NCBI GenBank assembly: GCA_028095005.1
Contig: CM051462.1
Coordinates: 116,426,752 to 116,490,751, forward strand
DNA from: Rhynchospora pubera
Taxonomy: Eukaryota > Streptophyta > Magnoliopsida > Poales > Cyperaceae
Direction of reading: 5' to 3'
Length of the DNA: 64,000 nt
Shown: in pieces, positions 33,317 through 42,844 of the stretch
Layout: the number at the start of each line of letters is the position of its first letter
Position numbering within the stretch: position 1 is the first letter of the stretch
Translations under genes and position numbers: made by a program
Notes under the pieces: generated by a model
The model's input: only the letters and a program-made list of their open reading frames with translations
What the model was told of the DNA's origin: nothing
Database searches by the model: none

Positions 33317-34808
33317 CCTCTACTGAGACAGAGAGAGAGAGAGATATAGAAGTGGAGTAGCCCAGAAAAGCCACGGAAATAAAGAAGTTTAATTTAGGCC
33401 TGCACACCCTGCACAGTGAAGGAGCCGCTACGCGAGAGAGCCAGAGAGAGAGAGAGAGAGAGAGAGAGCCGGAGAGGAAGCAATTTCAAGTCTGGACTCT
33501 GGAGAAGAGACTCCAAGCTTAGGGAGGCGAAATGGAGAGATTCTTTTCGGACCATTTTGGGCTTTTCTAGGCTTGTCTCTCATTAGGCCTTATGGAAATA
33601 AATTTTAACATGGGCCGATTAATGAGCGTAATGACTAATGAGGCTCGGACCTAATTTAAATTAGTAAATCAATCGACATAACAATATGAACTGACCTTTT
33701 AGCCTGCAATATGAACTGACCTTATCTTTATCTTGGTTTGTTAATCAGTAAATCACAATTTTCTGTTTATGGCGCTTAGTTCCATCTATCAAATTTAGAG
33801 CAGCGTTTTATTTCACTGAAGCAAACGATAGTTGGCACAGATAGTCAGCAGTACTAGAGAGAGAACATTTTGTTACAGAGATACTAGCAAGTATCAAGAC
33901 ACGCTTCCTTTATGTCTATTTTATTATAGAATGATTTTGATCCTAACTAATTTAAATGTATTGACAGGTTGAATGGTTTAATTAGAAATATTGTAACTAA
34001 AAAGTTGTAAACTCTTCTTGATTCCAGGGTAGCTTGCTGGTTGCAATGGTTGTAACTTGCAAGTGATCCAGTCTTCGTAGACCGAGTGATTGTATCCCAC
34101 AAAAGTGCAACCCACAATTGTAATCTCTTCTTTTTGCCATGTACATGAAGGGTGTGGAAACTAACTCACAAAATTACTGGATATCTGACAATAATTTACA
34201 GCTAGGCAGCAATAGGAACTGGCAAATTTTATTTCATTTATTCACTTTGTTTGATATACCAGTAGGCTCTACTTCTGGAAATCAGATGCTACACATCAAT
34301 TCAAAAGAACGACAGAATGAATCAAGGATAGGGAATCCTCAACATCCACCACCTCTTTTTCATTTCATTTCATTTCAGAGAGAATAGATAACCATTTTCA
34401 AAGTTTACAGCATGAGCATGTGACATACTATTACAAGCAAAATGGGTCCAATTAATTCACTGTCACTCTGCTCCAAACAAAACGGGCCAACTTGGATTGA
34501 GATACTTCCACACTAAGAGTCCCATCCAGCACAATTCATGTATGCCTCTATTGGGGCACAGAAGTGACATGAGTTAGGCAATAGATGAGTCAAATTCAAG
34601 GAGGCAGGATGCCTAAAAGACAATTATTGATTAGATTGATCCACTTTTCTTTACAAAATTTTCGCTTATATGGATAAAATGTTTCCAATTTAGAGTCTGA
34701 ATCTCTATGTTATATCTGTGGGGACAGAGAATCTTATGATTACTTGGGAGTTGAACCAATAAAAAATGTTCTTCACTTGTATGGAATAAAAAAATTTCAG
34801 ATAATTTA
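33317..34808. other. UXT upstream region and intergenic sequence
   Basis: The first 250 bases, with GA-rich microsatellites, are the likely promoter and 5' leader of the UXT-like gene. Beyond about 33560 no gene is recognised. The open frame at 34139-34387 lacks motifs. Confidence 0.5.
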
Positions 34809-34965
34809 GGGGCTGTTTGGATCATAAGGGAATAGAATAAATTTTCTATTCCTAGGCATAAATTTATTATAAACAATTCAAATTCTTCACAAAATTACAC
34901 ACTTTCCAATATTTTATGCCTAGGAATATAAAATTCCTCCTATTCCTAAGCGATCCAAACGGCCC
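34809..34965. mobile_element. Short MITE, CCGTTTGGAT family, copy 1
   Basis: Ends GGGGCTGTTTGGATC and GATCCAAACGGCCC. The interior is the family core with TTTATTATAAACAATTCAAA and ACAAAATTACACACTTTCC. Confidence 0.8.
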
Positions 34966-35638
34966 AAAAATATTACGCCTCTCAAACTTTTTATTCTCTG
35001 GTTCACTACTTGGTGAAAAGGAAACAATATAGTGCTTACTGACTAATTGAAGGAACAATAAAGCGCTCTTCTCGTCTTTTCTTTGATGGAACAAATCAAG
35101 TATGGTAATTTTCTGACAAAAAACGAGTACACCGATGAGGTTACATGATTAATAGACCGGTATCTATCATTTCTTTTAACTAGCCATATAGAATTTCTGA
35201 TTTGGTATGCAGAAACAGATACAGTCAGGTTAGTAATTTGAGCTGTTTGAATTTAAAATTTTAAATCGTACAAGTTAGCTTGGTTCCCTTGGGTTGTAGT
35301 TTTGGGTCCAATGGACAATGTTAAAAACATTTAGAAAATCAAGTTAAAAAAATTAAAACGAATGATTATAAACATGTTGGTCCTTTTCCTTTCGGCAATA
35401 AAAAAAAATAATGTAGTTGGAGTATCTTATCATTAGTAATGACTAAACATGAATACAAACACATTTGAAGTTATTTAACGAATGATAAAAAAATTTATGT
35501 AATTGATATACAAATAGTATGAAATATGATGCATATATTAATATCAAATTTAAATTTAAAACTTATTTTTGATTGGAAAATTTATTGCCAATAAATTTCC
35601 GCCCAAAGCTTTCCTCAAATCCAGCAGTTTGGTATCTT
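34966..35638. other. AT-rich sequence without recognised gene
   Basis: Nothing recognisable apart from low-complexity AT-rich DNA. Confidence 0.5.
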
Positions 35639-35794
35639 GGGGACCGTTTGGATCGCTTAGGAATAAGAGGAATAACATATTCCTAGGGGGAAACATTGGG
35701 AAGTGTGTAATTTTGTGAAAAATTTGGATGGTTAGTAATAAATTTTCGCTTAGAAAGAGACTATACTCTTATTTCTAAACAATCCAAACTGCCC
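35639..35794. mobile_element. Short MITE, CCGTTTGGAT family, copy 2
   Basis: Ends GGGGACCGTTTGGATCG and CAATCCAAACTGCCC. The core has GGAAGTGTGTAATTTTGTG followed by TTTGGATGGTTAGTAATAAATTT. Confidence 0.8.
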
Positions 35795-36445
35795 ATTGTC
35801 AATAACGCACTATATATTGTAATAGATTACTGAGAATAAACTTCCTTTCCTTTTATTCTAAGAAAAATTGAAAGGAACGAAAGATACAGGTAACTTTTTC
35901 GGATATAAGTTTGAGAAATTTTATTTTCATTTGGAAAAGTTTCATCGACGACCGAAATAAAATCTTGTTTTGCATATCATTATTCGATACATTTTACTTT
36001 TATTTTTGTTCTATATATGTTATTTTTCTTCTTAAATCCACTTGAGAGAGAGCTAGATGTAGCAAATACATCCGCCAATTAGAAAAACGTAGATTAATTA
36101 AGATTCATTGAGATCTTGTTAGTCATCATTGAGTAGATTGTACAAATATGGCCTCTCTCTGCATCAGGCATTTACTATTTTGATCCTTACAATTTTCAAT
36201 TTGTATCAGATTGGTCCTACTATTATAATTGGTCAAAAGGTCATTGATCCAAATAGTACTGTTAGCATCAAATACATTTTATTGTCGAAAAAATTCACTC
36301 CATAAACAATCATAAGTAAATTGTACAAATGGTCTCTAAAGTATCAGACGATACTATTTTTGGTCCATAAAATTTTTTAATTTCTGTCAGATTGGTCCTA
36401 TAACCAACGGTACAAACGTTCGACGATATTCATGTTAGCATCTAT
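35795..36445. other. AT-rich sequence without recognised gene
   Basis: It contains two loosely similar stretches about 200 bases apart (near 36140 and 36330) with the words GATTGTACAAATATGG/TAAATTGTACAAATGG and CAGATTGGTCCTA. They may be an old local duplication. No coding content is seen. Confidence 0.4.
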
Positions 36446-36612
36446 GGGGCCGTTTGGATGTTGTAGGAATTTGGAGAATTTGCAATTCTAGGCATAAATT
36501 TATTGGGAAATGTGTAACTTTGTGAAGAGTTTGGATTGTTTATAATAAATTTGGCATATGAAATTCCGAGAATTTGCAATTCCCTCTTATTCCAACCCCA
36601 TCCAAACGCCCC
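36446..36612. mobile_element. Short MITE, CCGTTTGGAT family, copy 3
   Basis: Ends GGGGCCGTTTGGATG and CATCCAAACGCCCC, bordered by TA on both sides. The core is as in the other copies. Confidence 0.85.
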
Positions 36613-36730
36613 ATAGTCTTATGAAGATATTCTTAACTCGGTGTGGATAATAATGAAGATATTCTTATTCCGGGAATTTGGCATATGTTATGAAGATATT
36701 CTTAACTCGGTGTGGATAATAATGATTCAC
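36613..36730. repeat. Duplicated 38-bp segment
   Basis: The segment beginning TATGAAGATATTCTTAACTC and ending GTGTGGATAATAATGA occurs twice, starting at about 36619 and 36689. The short intervening sequence includes a third partial copy (GAAGATATTCTTATTCCGGG). Confidence 0.8.
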
Positions 36731-36947
36731 ACGTAGTCTTTATTATATTTTTTGGGTAGTATTCACACCATCCGCGACGCGAGTGAGGTGGATGAAAATT
36801 ATACTTTTACAATGAATATTAAAGATATGATTAATGTAGTACGAATTAGAAAATTTAAGAGTCGAAATCAACTTTTGAACTTTAAGAATTAAAATAGTCT
36901 ATGAATGATCTAGAATTACATCTATGCTGTTGTTTTCTAATATAATG

Positions 36948-37070
36948 CTTCCGTTTGGATAGGTGTGGGAAGAAGGAAAGTGTGTAACTTTGTGAAGAGT
37001 TTGGATTGTTTATAATTTTTTTTCTTCCCTTCTTTCTTCTTCCTACTTCTTCTCAACCATCCAAACGGAG
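36948..37070. mobile_element. Short MITE, CCGTTTGGAT family, copy 4
   Basis: Ends CTTCCGTTTGGATAGG and CCATCCAAACGGAG. It is shorter than the other members (about 123 bp) but keeps the GTGTGTAACTTTGTGAAGAG core. Confidence 0.8.
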
Positions 37071-37234
37071 ACAATAAAAAAAGACCCAACAACATCTTCG
37101 GAGGGGGGGGGGTCTATTCAAAGACCCGGTGCACCACGTGAGACCAAACACCTTTTCCCATCAAACATCGTTATAGTCATCATCCGTACCACTTTTAAGC
37201 TCATCCGAAAATTTAAATGTAGTAAAATCTAAGA

Positions 37235-37420
37235 CTCCGTTTGGATGCGTTGAGAATAAGGTAGGAAGAAGGAATAAGGGAAGAAATTTATTGGGAAGGG
37301 ATAAATTTATTGGGAAGTGTGTAATTTTTGTGAAGAGTTTGGATGGTTAGAAATAAATTTATTGGTAAAAAGTGATTATTCCTTATTTCTTATTCCGGAA
37401 AGAAGCCATCCAAACGGAGC
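37235..37420. mobile_element. Short MITE, CCGTTTGGAT family, copy 5
   Basis: Ends CTCCGTTTGGATGCG and CCATCCAAACGGAG. The core contains an internal repeat of AAATTTATTGGGAAG, which makes it the longest copy. Confidence 0.82.
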
Positions 37421-37727
37421 CTAAACGGCTACGTGTCTACTCAAATCCACCATTGTGCATCATATATTATAATATTTTTTAAGTAGCCACCCAACATTTC
37501 AATGCGTTTTTTAAGTAAAACCATCATTACTGTACCTTAAACCAAATCAGGTAGGCACATGAGCGACACCAACATTTATAATCATATTTAAGCAAAAAGA
37601 AAAGAAAGCTATGTAATCATACACTCTTTTTGAATAAAATAATCTGGACCAGAGAGCTCTTTAAGCAGAATAATTGCCGAAGGTTATAATTTATAGCTGT
37701 TTACATATTTCCAATCCGACTCTGCTG

Positions 37728-37880
37728 TTGCGCGACACAGCGTGTAGCGCACTACGAGCCGTCTGATCTTGATCGGACGGTTCACTTTTTACGGGCCTAT
37801 CAATCTAGATTACATGCATGGGGCTCCCTTGTCCATTGGATCTTAATCAGACGGCCAGCGTACCGCGCGACACAGCGGAT
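37728..37880. mobile_element. Small fold-back element with GC-rich ends
   Basis: GCGCGACACAGCG occurs near both ends in the same orientation. Inverted copies of GCCGTCTGATC(TT)GATC and GATCTTAATCAGACGGCC lie inside. The central part, ATCAATCTAGATTACATGCA, is the reverse complement of the centre of the element at 40043-40238, so the two are related. Confidence 0.6.
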
Positions 37881-38920
37881 CTGAATTGACATATTTCTCC
37901 AAAATAATATTTAAAATGAAAGAATAATTTAAATAAAAAAATTTTCGGACAACAGTGTTTATTTTGACCGTACGTAACGTACGTGACTTGGACAATGAAA
38001 TGACCTAAATTGGACCTATTCTCAGTCTCGGGTAATTCCTACCAAACCCCCTTACATCTAACTCTAATCCGAATCCGAATTTTGTTTTCTTATTTTCTTT
38101 TGGCTGCATACTCCGCATTAATAAAAGAGTGCGGAGAAAGTGCATTTATAATTTTTCATCATGAGAGGGACCAACCTGTATAATATAATATATATTCTCT
38201 AGCATTAAATGAGTGCCTCCGAATGGAATAGCAACTTAGCAAGTTCTTATGCATTTCTCCCTCCTTCCCATATCATTTCACCAGATATCAGAAACTATCC
38301 TCTCTGTACTTGCACCCAAAAACCCCCCATCCATTTACTGCTCTCGCAAATCTAAGGCTTCCAACATAGGTTGTACGGATACTTTCAAAATACGTATTAA
38401 ATATCCATTCTTATGCAAATACTTGTGCGATTCAAATCCGATACTACACGTAGCGAATTTTAATAATGGGTTTGACCGCCGGTCAGAATATGTCAAGATT
38501 CACTTTGGATTCATTTTTTTATATGTTTTGGATACATTTTTTTTCTTGCAACTTAGAAAAAAAAAATAGAATGTATTATACTATATACTTATTGAATTAA
38601 AATAAATGAAATACTAGACAATGTATTTTGGAGTTGAATTTCTTAAAAGAAAATGTAATACGGGATAACATAGCATATTCACTATAAAATATCAAATTTT
38701 TGATATATGATGTGATTTTATTTTTATATAAATTTGTATCCTTGTTATTGAAAAATGTTGTATTTTCGCACTCACGCCGTATCGGATATGATGCCCGCAC
38801 ACATGCAACATAGTTCCAAGTTCCAACATTGCACTTGTGACCTTGTAAAATATCATTAAAAAAGATAGATGTGACATACTTGTATTCATTTTTTTTATAG
38901 CTTCACCATCACTTATGTCT
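37881..38920. other. Intergenic sequence left of the MULE
   Basis: AT-rich, with no gene recognised. The plus-strand open frame at 38249-38569 has no motif and is interrupted by simple AT sequence. The last nine bases are the left target duplication of the MULE. Confidence 0.5.
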
Positions 38921-39302
38921 CCGAAATTATTTAATATAAGAATTTAGACACAAAAAATTTTAATAGAAAGAATTATTTAATTTTTTTTTTAATAAGAAGA
39001 AAGTTCCTACCCGGTTTATAACCGCGTAAAGTATCTTTCCTTTTTACCCATTTATAAAACGCGTTCAATGGCTTCCAACGCGTTTCATGAACGAGTAAGA
39101 AGGAGAATAAATCGTCAGACCTTCCTACCCGTTTATAAAACGAGTTGGAAGCCTTTTAACGCGGTTTATAAACGCGTAAAAAGTTTGTTATTATTTTCAC
39201 TCCTAAACGCGTTTTATGAACGCGCTATATTTGCTCTGTGGATGTAGGCGATTATATTTCTAGGTTTTATGAACGCGCTATATTTCCTTCTGTTATTCTA
39301 GT
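38921..39302 (+). repeat. MULE left terminal inverted repeat
   Basis: It starts CCGAAATTATTTAATATAAG. It contains seven near-palindromic motifs built around TTTATAAA or TTTCATGAA flanked by CG-rich words (such as AACGCG and CGCGTT), centred near 39018, 39054, 39087, 39135, 39168, 39215 and 39268. These CpG-rich blocks stand out from the AT background. Confidence 0.93.
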
Positions 39303-39424
39303 TCCCACCCTACGCTTGGTACAACTTCCCTTCTACATTCCAATTAAATATCGGTCCCTTCCAACAAAAAACCTCAGAAAACATTGCTTGATTGCTTCCC
39401 TCCAAAATTCATAATCTAAAATCA

Positions 39425-39628
39425 ATGGAAGGTCTCATCCCCTTCATATACAGAGCTATAATCCACTTCAGCAATGGCGGCCAAACCCCGATTGGGAATC
39501 CGTTCTACAACAAATCGCCTCTGCCTTCGCGTGTACCCTTCGATCATGCCGAGTCTAGTCAGATCCTTCTTTCTGAAGTACTGCTTGGCTCTTCAAACAG
39601 TGATCATTTCAAGAGGTATTACTGGTGA
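39425..39628 (+). CDS. Small ORF carried by the MULE, probable captured gene
   Basis: A 67-aa frame starting MEGLIPFIYRAIIHFSNGGQ, with its own ATG and a stop, and GC content above the flanks. The beginning resembles small uncharacterised plant proteins that start MEGLIPxxYxAI; that likeness is from memory and not checked. The C-terminal half (ESSQILLSEVLLGSSNSD) has no known motif. The frame is intact, so it may be a recently captured host gene or gene part. I cannot assign a function. Confidence 0.5.
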   Translation: MEGLIPFIYRAIIHFSNGGQTPIGNPFYNKSPLPSRVPFDHAESSQILLSEVLLGSSNSDHFKRYYW

Positions 39629-39672
39629 TTATTCCAAGTAATAGATATGAGAAGAACTACTAAGGTCAATCG

Positions 39673-40042
39673 CTACTCATACGAAAGAGAAGGAACCGAT
39701 CTACTCAACCATACTACCGACATTGCGAGGTGAGATCGGAGGCCGCCATGATTTGAGGAAGAAGAGCGATGACCGTCGTCTCTGTTCCGCCTCGGGAGTT
39801 GTGTTAGAGGAGTAGCTATCGTACATTCGTACTGTTTTTTTTCTTTTTCCCTTTCTCTCGTCTGGTGTAGAGGAGAAGAATGGGATAGAACGTACATTGG
39901 TTGCACCTATACCACCAGTTCCATTAACGAAAAGGCCACTTGACACTCTTAACAGAGGAAGCAAAATATGTGGACCGGTAGCAGAGAAATAAAAAACCCA
40001 TGAGCCCTCTCACAAGGTTCGCACAGAGAAAGGTGGAATCAC
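39673..40042. other. MULE interior, no clear gene
   Basis: It holds overlapping minus-strand open frames (39673-39906 and 39701-39964) rich in Arg and Ser, without motifs. It may be part of the same captured locus, for example UTR or intron. Confidence 0.3.
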
Positions 40043-40238
40043 ATCCTCTGCCAACTATTTATGATTGGTAGAGGGCCAACGTTTGATCTAAACCGTTAGA
40101 TCTAATCTCAATGGTAAAGGGAGCCCGTGCATGTAATCTAGATTGATAGGCCCGAAAACTTTTAACCGTCGAGATTAGATCTAACGGCTCGGATCAAACG
40201 TTGGCCCTCTACCAACCTCAAAAAGTTGGTAGAGGATA
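40043..40238. mobile_element. Fold-back MITE nested in the MULE
   Basis: The left side ATCCTCTGCCAACT...TAGAGGGCCAACGTTTGATC is matched in inverse by the right side GATCAAACGTTGGCCCTCTA...AGTTGGTAGAGGAT. The centre (AGGGAGCCCGTGCATGTAAT) is the inverse of the centre of the element at 37728-37880. There is no coding capacity. Confidence 0.85.
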
Positions 40239-40902
40239 CGCTCCCGAGAAAGGTACCCGACTACTCGCTTATTAAGAAATCAATCGGACGAACACCATTG
40301 AAAAGATCGAATGGATAGAATTAGGCAGAGCAGAACTGACGGCCAGGATTGATTACTGTACTAACTACAGTAACCACGTGCAGTGCACGCCAGACAAAAT
40401 TTATATATTTCTAATGCGTCAAAAAACGTGCTATGACCAATCGCCTCAAAGAAATGCAAGGATGTAGGTGCTAAAAGTAGTAATAGAAATAAAAATTTGA
40501 TTCTCTAAACTCCCGGTTGAATCCGGATTTATTATTGCAACTCCTCTGGTACAATTATCGTTATCAATTAGTGACATGTATATGTTACAAGTTTTTATTA
40601 GTTTAAGCGGATCTTCAACTGCGAGTGTCATTTTTTATTTAAGAGGTTGCTGCAGGAATTATTTTAGAATTTTATAACAGTAAATTTGAACTGATATTAT
40701 TTTCTGGAAATAAAAGAAATCAAATTCTGTTTCTAGATATATAATTGACAGGGTGATAATAGTTATTATTTTATCATATTCGGTGAAATGGTTTGAGAAA
40801 CGATACTTCTATACAATCAGCTTCAGAGAAGGGTAACAGAAAATCCAATCAGGTACACCAACATAATGGGAAAGGGAAATGCAAAAGTTAATTCGAAAAC
40901 TC
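40239..40902. other. MULE interior, right part
   Basis: AT-rich sequence between the nested MITE and the right TIR. The minus-strand frame at 40446-40631 has no motif. Confidence 0.4.
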
Positions 40903-41284
40903 ACTAGAATAACAGAAGGAAATATAGCGCGTTCATAAAACCTAGAAATATAATCGCCTACATCCACAGACCAAATATAGCGCGTTCATAAAACGCGTTT
41001 AGGAGTGAAAATAATAACAAACTTTTTACGCGTTTATAAACCGCGTTAAAAGGCTTCCAACTCGTTTTATAAACGGGTAGGAAGGTCTGACGATTTATTC
41101 TCCTTCTTACTCGTTCATGAAACGCGTTGGAAGCCATTGAACGCGTTTTATAAATGGGTAAAAAGGAAAGATACTTTACGCGGTTATAAACCGGGTAGAA
41201 ACTTTCTTCTTATTAAAAAAAAAATTAAATAATTCTTTCTATTAAAATTTTTTGTGTCTAAATTCTTATATTAAATAATTTCGG
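40903..41284 (-). repeat. MULE right terminal inverted repeat
   Basis: Reverse complement of 38921-39302 with only a few differences over 382 bases. It contains the same seven palindrome-like motifs. Confidence 0.93.
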
Positions 41285-41332
41285 CTTATGTCTTCATCAA
41301 TTTATGCTTTGAATACTCTGCCTATTCCAAAT

Positions 41333-41480
41333 GGCTCGGTTTGGATGGTGTGGGAATAAGAGAAATAAGGGAAGAAGTATTGAGAAGTGTGTAATTTTGT
41401 AAGAAGTTTGAATTATTTATAATAAATTTGAAAGTAGAAAGAAATTATTCTCTTATTCTTGCACCCATCCAAACGGAGCC
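41333..41480. mobile_element. Short MITE, CCGTTTGGAT family, copy 6
   Basis: Ends GGCTCGGTTTGGATGG and CCATCCAAACGGAGCC, with GAAGTGTGTAATTTTGTAAG in the core. Confidence 0.85.
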
Positions 41481-42005
41481 AATGACAAGACGAATACTGG
41501 TTTTATTTCTTCATATGAAAATTTAGATTTTTTTAGTTGTACATATCTCATAAATGGCATTCTTTTGCTGTAAGGCATTTCCTTACACGCGTACCGATAT
41601 AGAACCTTTTATAATCGTACTTCCTTCTCGTTATTTTGGTCAAGATCTTCATGGAACCACTTTGAGCTTTTTTTTTTCTCGGTTCTAATTCCTGTTTGTT
41701 TCTCTAAAAATCCATTTTAAAATAACTATATTACTATAGTAACATTAAGTGAGAAATTTATTGAAAAATATCGTATTTTTTATTTTTCAATTCTGATGAG
41801 AACAATCTATCAACTAGGAAGTAAGGTAAGTCATTCAATTTTACAACTCAAGGCCTCAAGGGTCCTTAATAATCAAGTATCTCGTCTTAAATGCAACTAT
41901 CACGTTAAATCACGCAAGAATAATAGAATATGATATATGATATGGTCTACTAGTTATCTATTATCTATTTTTTTTAAAGGTTTACTAGCTATCTATTATT
42001 TCTTT
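41481..42005. other. AT-rich sequence upstream of AGO7
   Basis: No gene was recognised. It lies 0.8-1.4 kb upstream of the AGO7 start. Confidence 0.5.
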
Positions 42006-42154
42006 GGCTCCGTTTGGATAGGTGTGGGAAGAAGGGAAGAAGTGGGAAGAAATATTGGAAAGTGTGTAACTTTGTGAAAAGTTTGGATTGTTTATAATTT
42101 TTTTTCTTTCCTTCTTCCTTCTTCCTACTTCTTCTCAACGCATCCAAACGGAGA
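42006..42154. mobile_element. Short MITE, CCGTTTGGAT family, copy 7
   Basis: Ends GGCTCCGTTTGGATAGG and GCATCCAAACGGAGAC. It lies about 690 bp upstream of the AGO7 start codon, so within the likely promoter region. Confidence 0.85.
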
Positions 42155-42844
42155 CTTTATGAAAATTTTCTAAACCGCCTCTCATCTTATCTTCTAAAAC
42201 AATTGTGTAAAAACAAAACCACTCTTTCTTATGAGAAAATGAATTATTGAATAGTCTTCACAAAATTTTTAAGAGAGATTCAACGACTCTGATCAAATAC
42301 TGCACGTTATGGGTGAAATAATACTTCCACCAACCTGATTGCAAGTAGGCCAACCATAAATTTTTTATTTGACTTAAACTTGAAGTGATTTAAAATTTAT
42401 TCGAAAACTTACCGCGATTTTTTTTTTTTTGATATCAAACTTACCGCGATTACCATAAAATAACCACACCACAAACCTAATATTTCCTCATTTTTATCCA
42501 ATCATACAAAATCGATTTAATCGAGTCCATAACGAATACGTGCAAAAGTATTAGAGACATTTTATAACCATCTATATATCTCATCAAAAAAGTAATTTTG
42601 AGGGTCTATTTGTAAAAGTATTACTATATGCACAGGAAAAAGAAAAACTTTAAAACCCAACGGATCCTCTCTCTCTCTCTCTCTCTCTCTCTCGGGGAGT
42701 CGGGGTCAAAAACTAATATCACCGTTCACCCTGCTCTCTCTTCCTGATACATCCTCTTTGTCTGCCTCCCCAGTTGAAAAACAGATCCACTCAACACACA
42801 CTCTCTCTCTCTCTCTCTCACTTACAAGCGGACCACTTTCTCCA
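42155..42844 (+). promoter_or_regulatory. AGO7 upstream region and 5' leader
   Basis: AT-rich up to about 42600, then two long CT microsatellites (about 42667-42693 and 42801-42819) just before the start codon. Pyrimidine patches of this sort are common in plant core promoters and leaders. The transcription start was not located. Confidence 0.45.

Larger units (their letters stand above)
38921..41284. mobile_element. Mutator-like element with long TIRs (probable Pack-MULE)
   Basis: A 2364-bp element with two inverted repeats of 382 bp each (38921-39302 and 40903-41284) and a perfect 9-bp direct duplication CTTATGTCT on both sides (38912-38920 and 41285-41293). Nine-base target duplications with long TIRs define the Mutator superfamily. 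No transposase (MURA/MULE domain) frame is present. The 1.6-kb interior holds a 67-aa ORF that looks like a host gene product, other short frames, and a nested fold-back MITE. It fits the Pack-MULE pattern: a non-autonomous MULE carrying host gene sequence. Confidence 0.93.

Noticed and set aside
42758..42844. Extension of the AGO7 frame upstream of 42845
   Set aside because: The extension begins with TTG and consists of CT-repeat translation (LSLSLSL). The ATG at 42845 gives the expected 990-aa protein.
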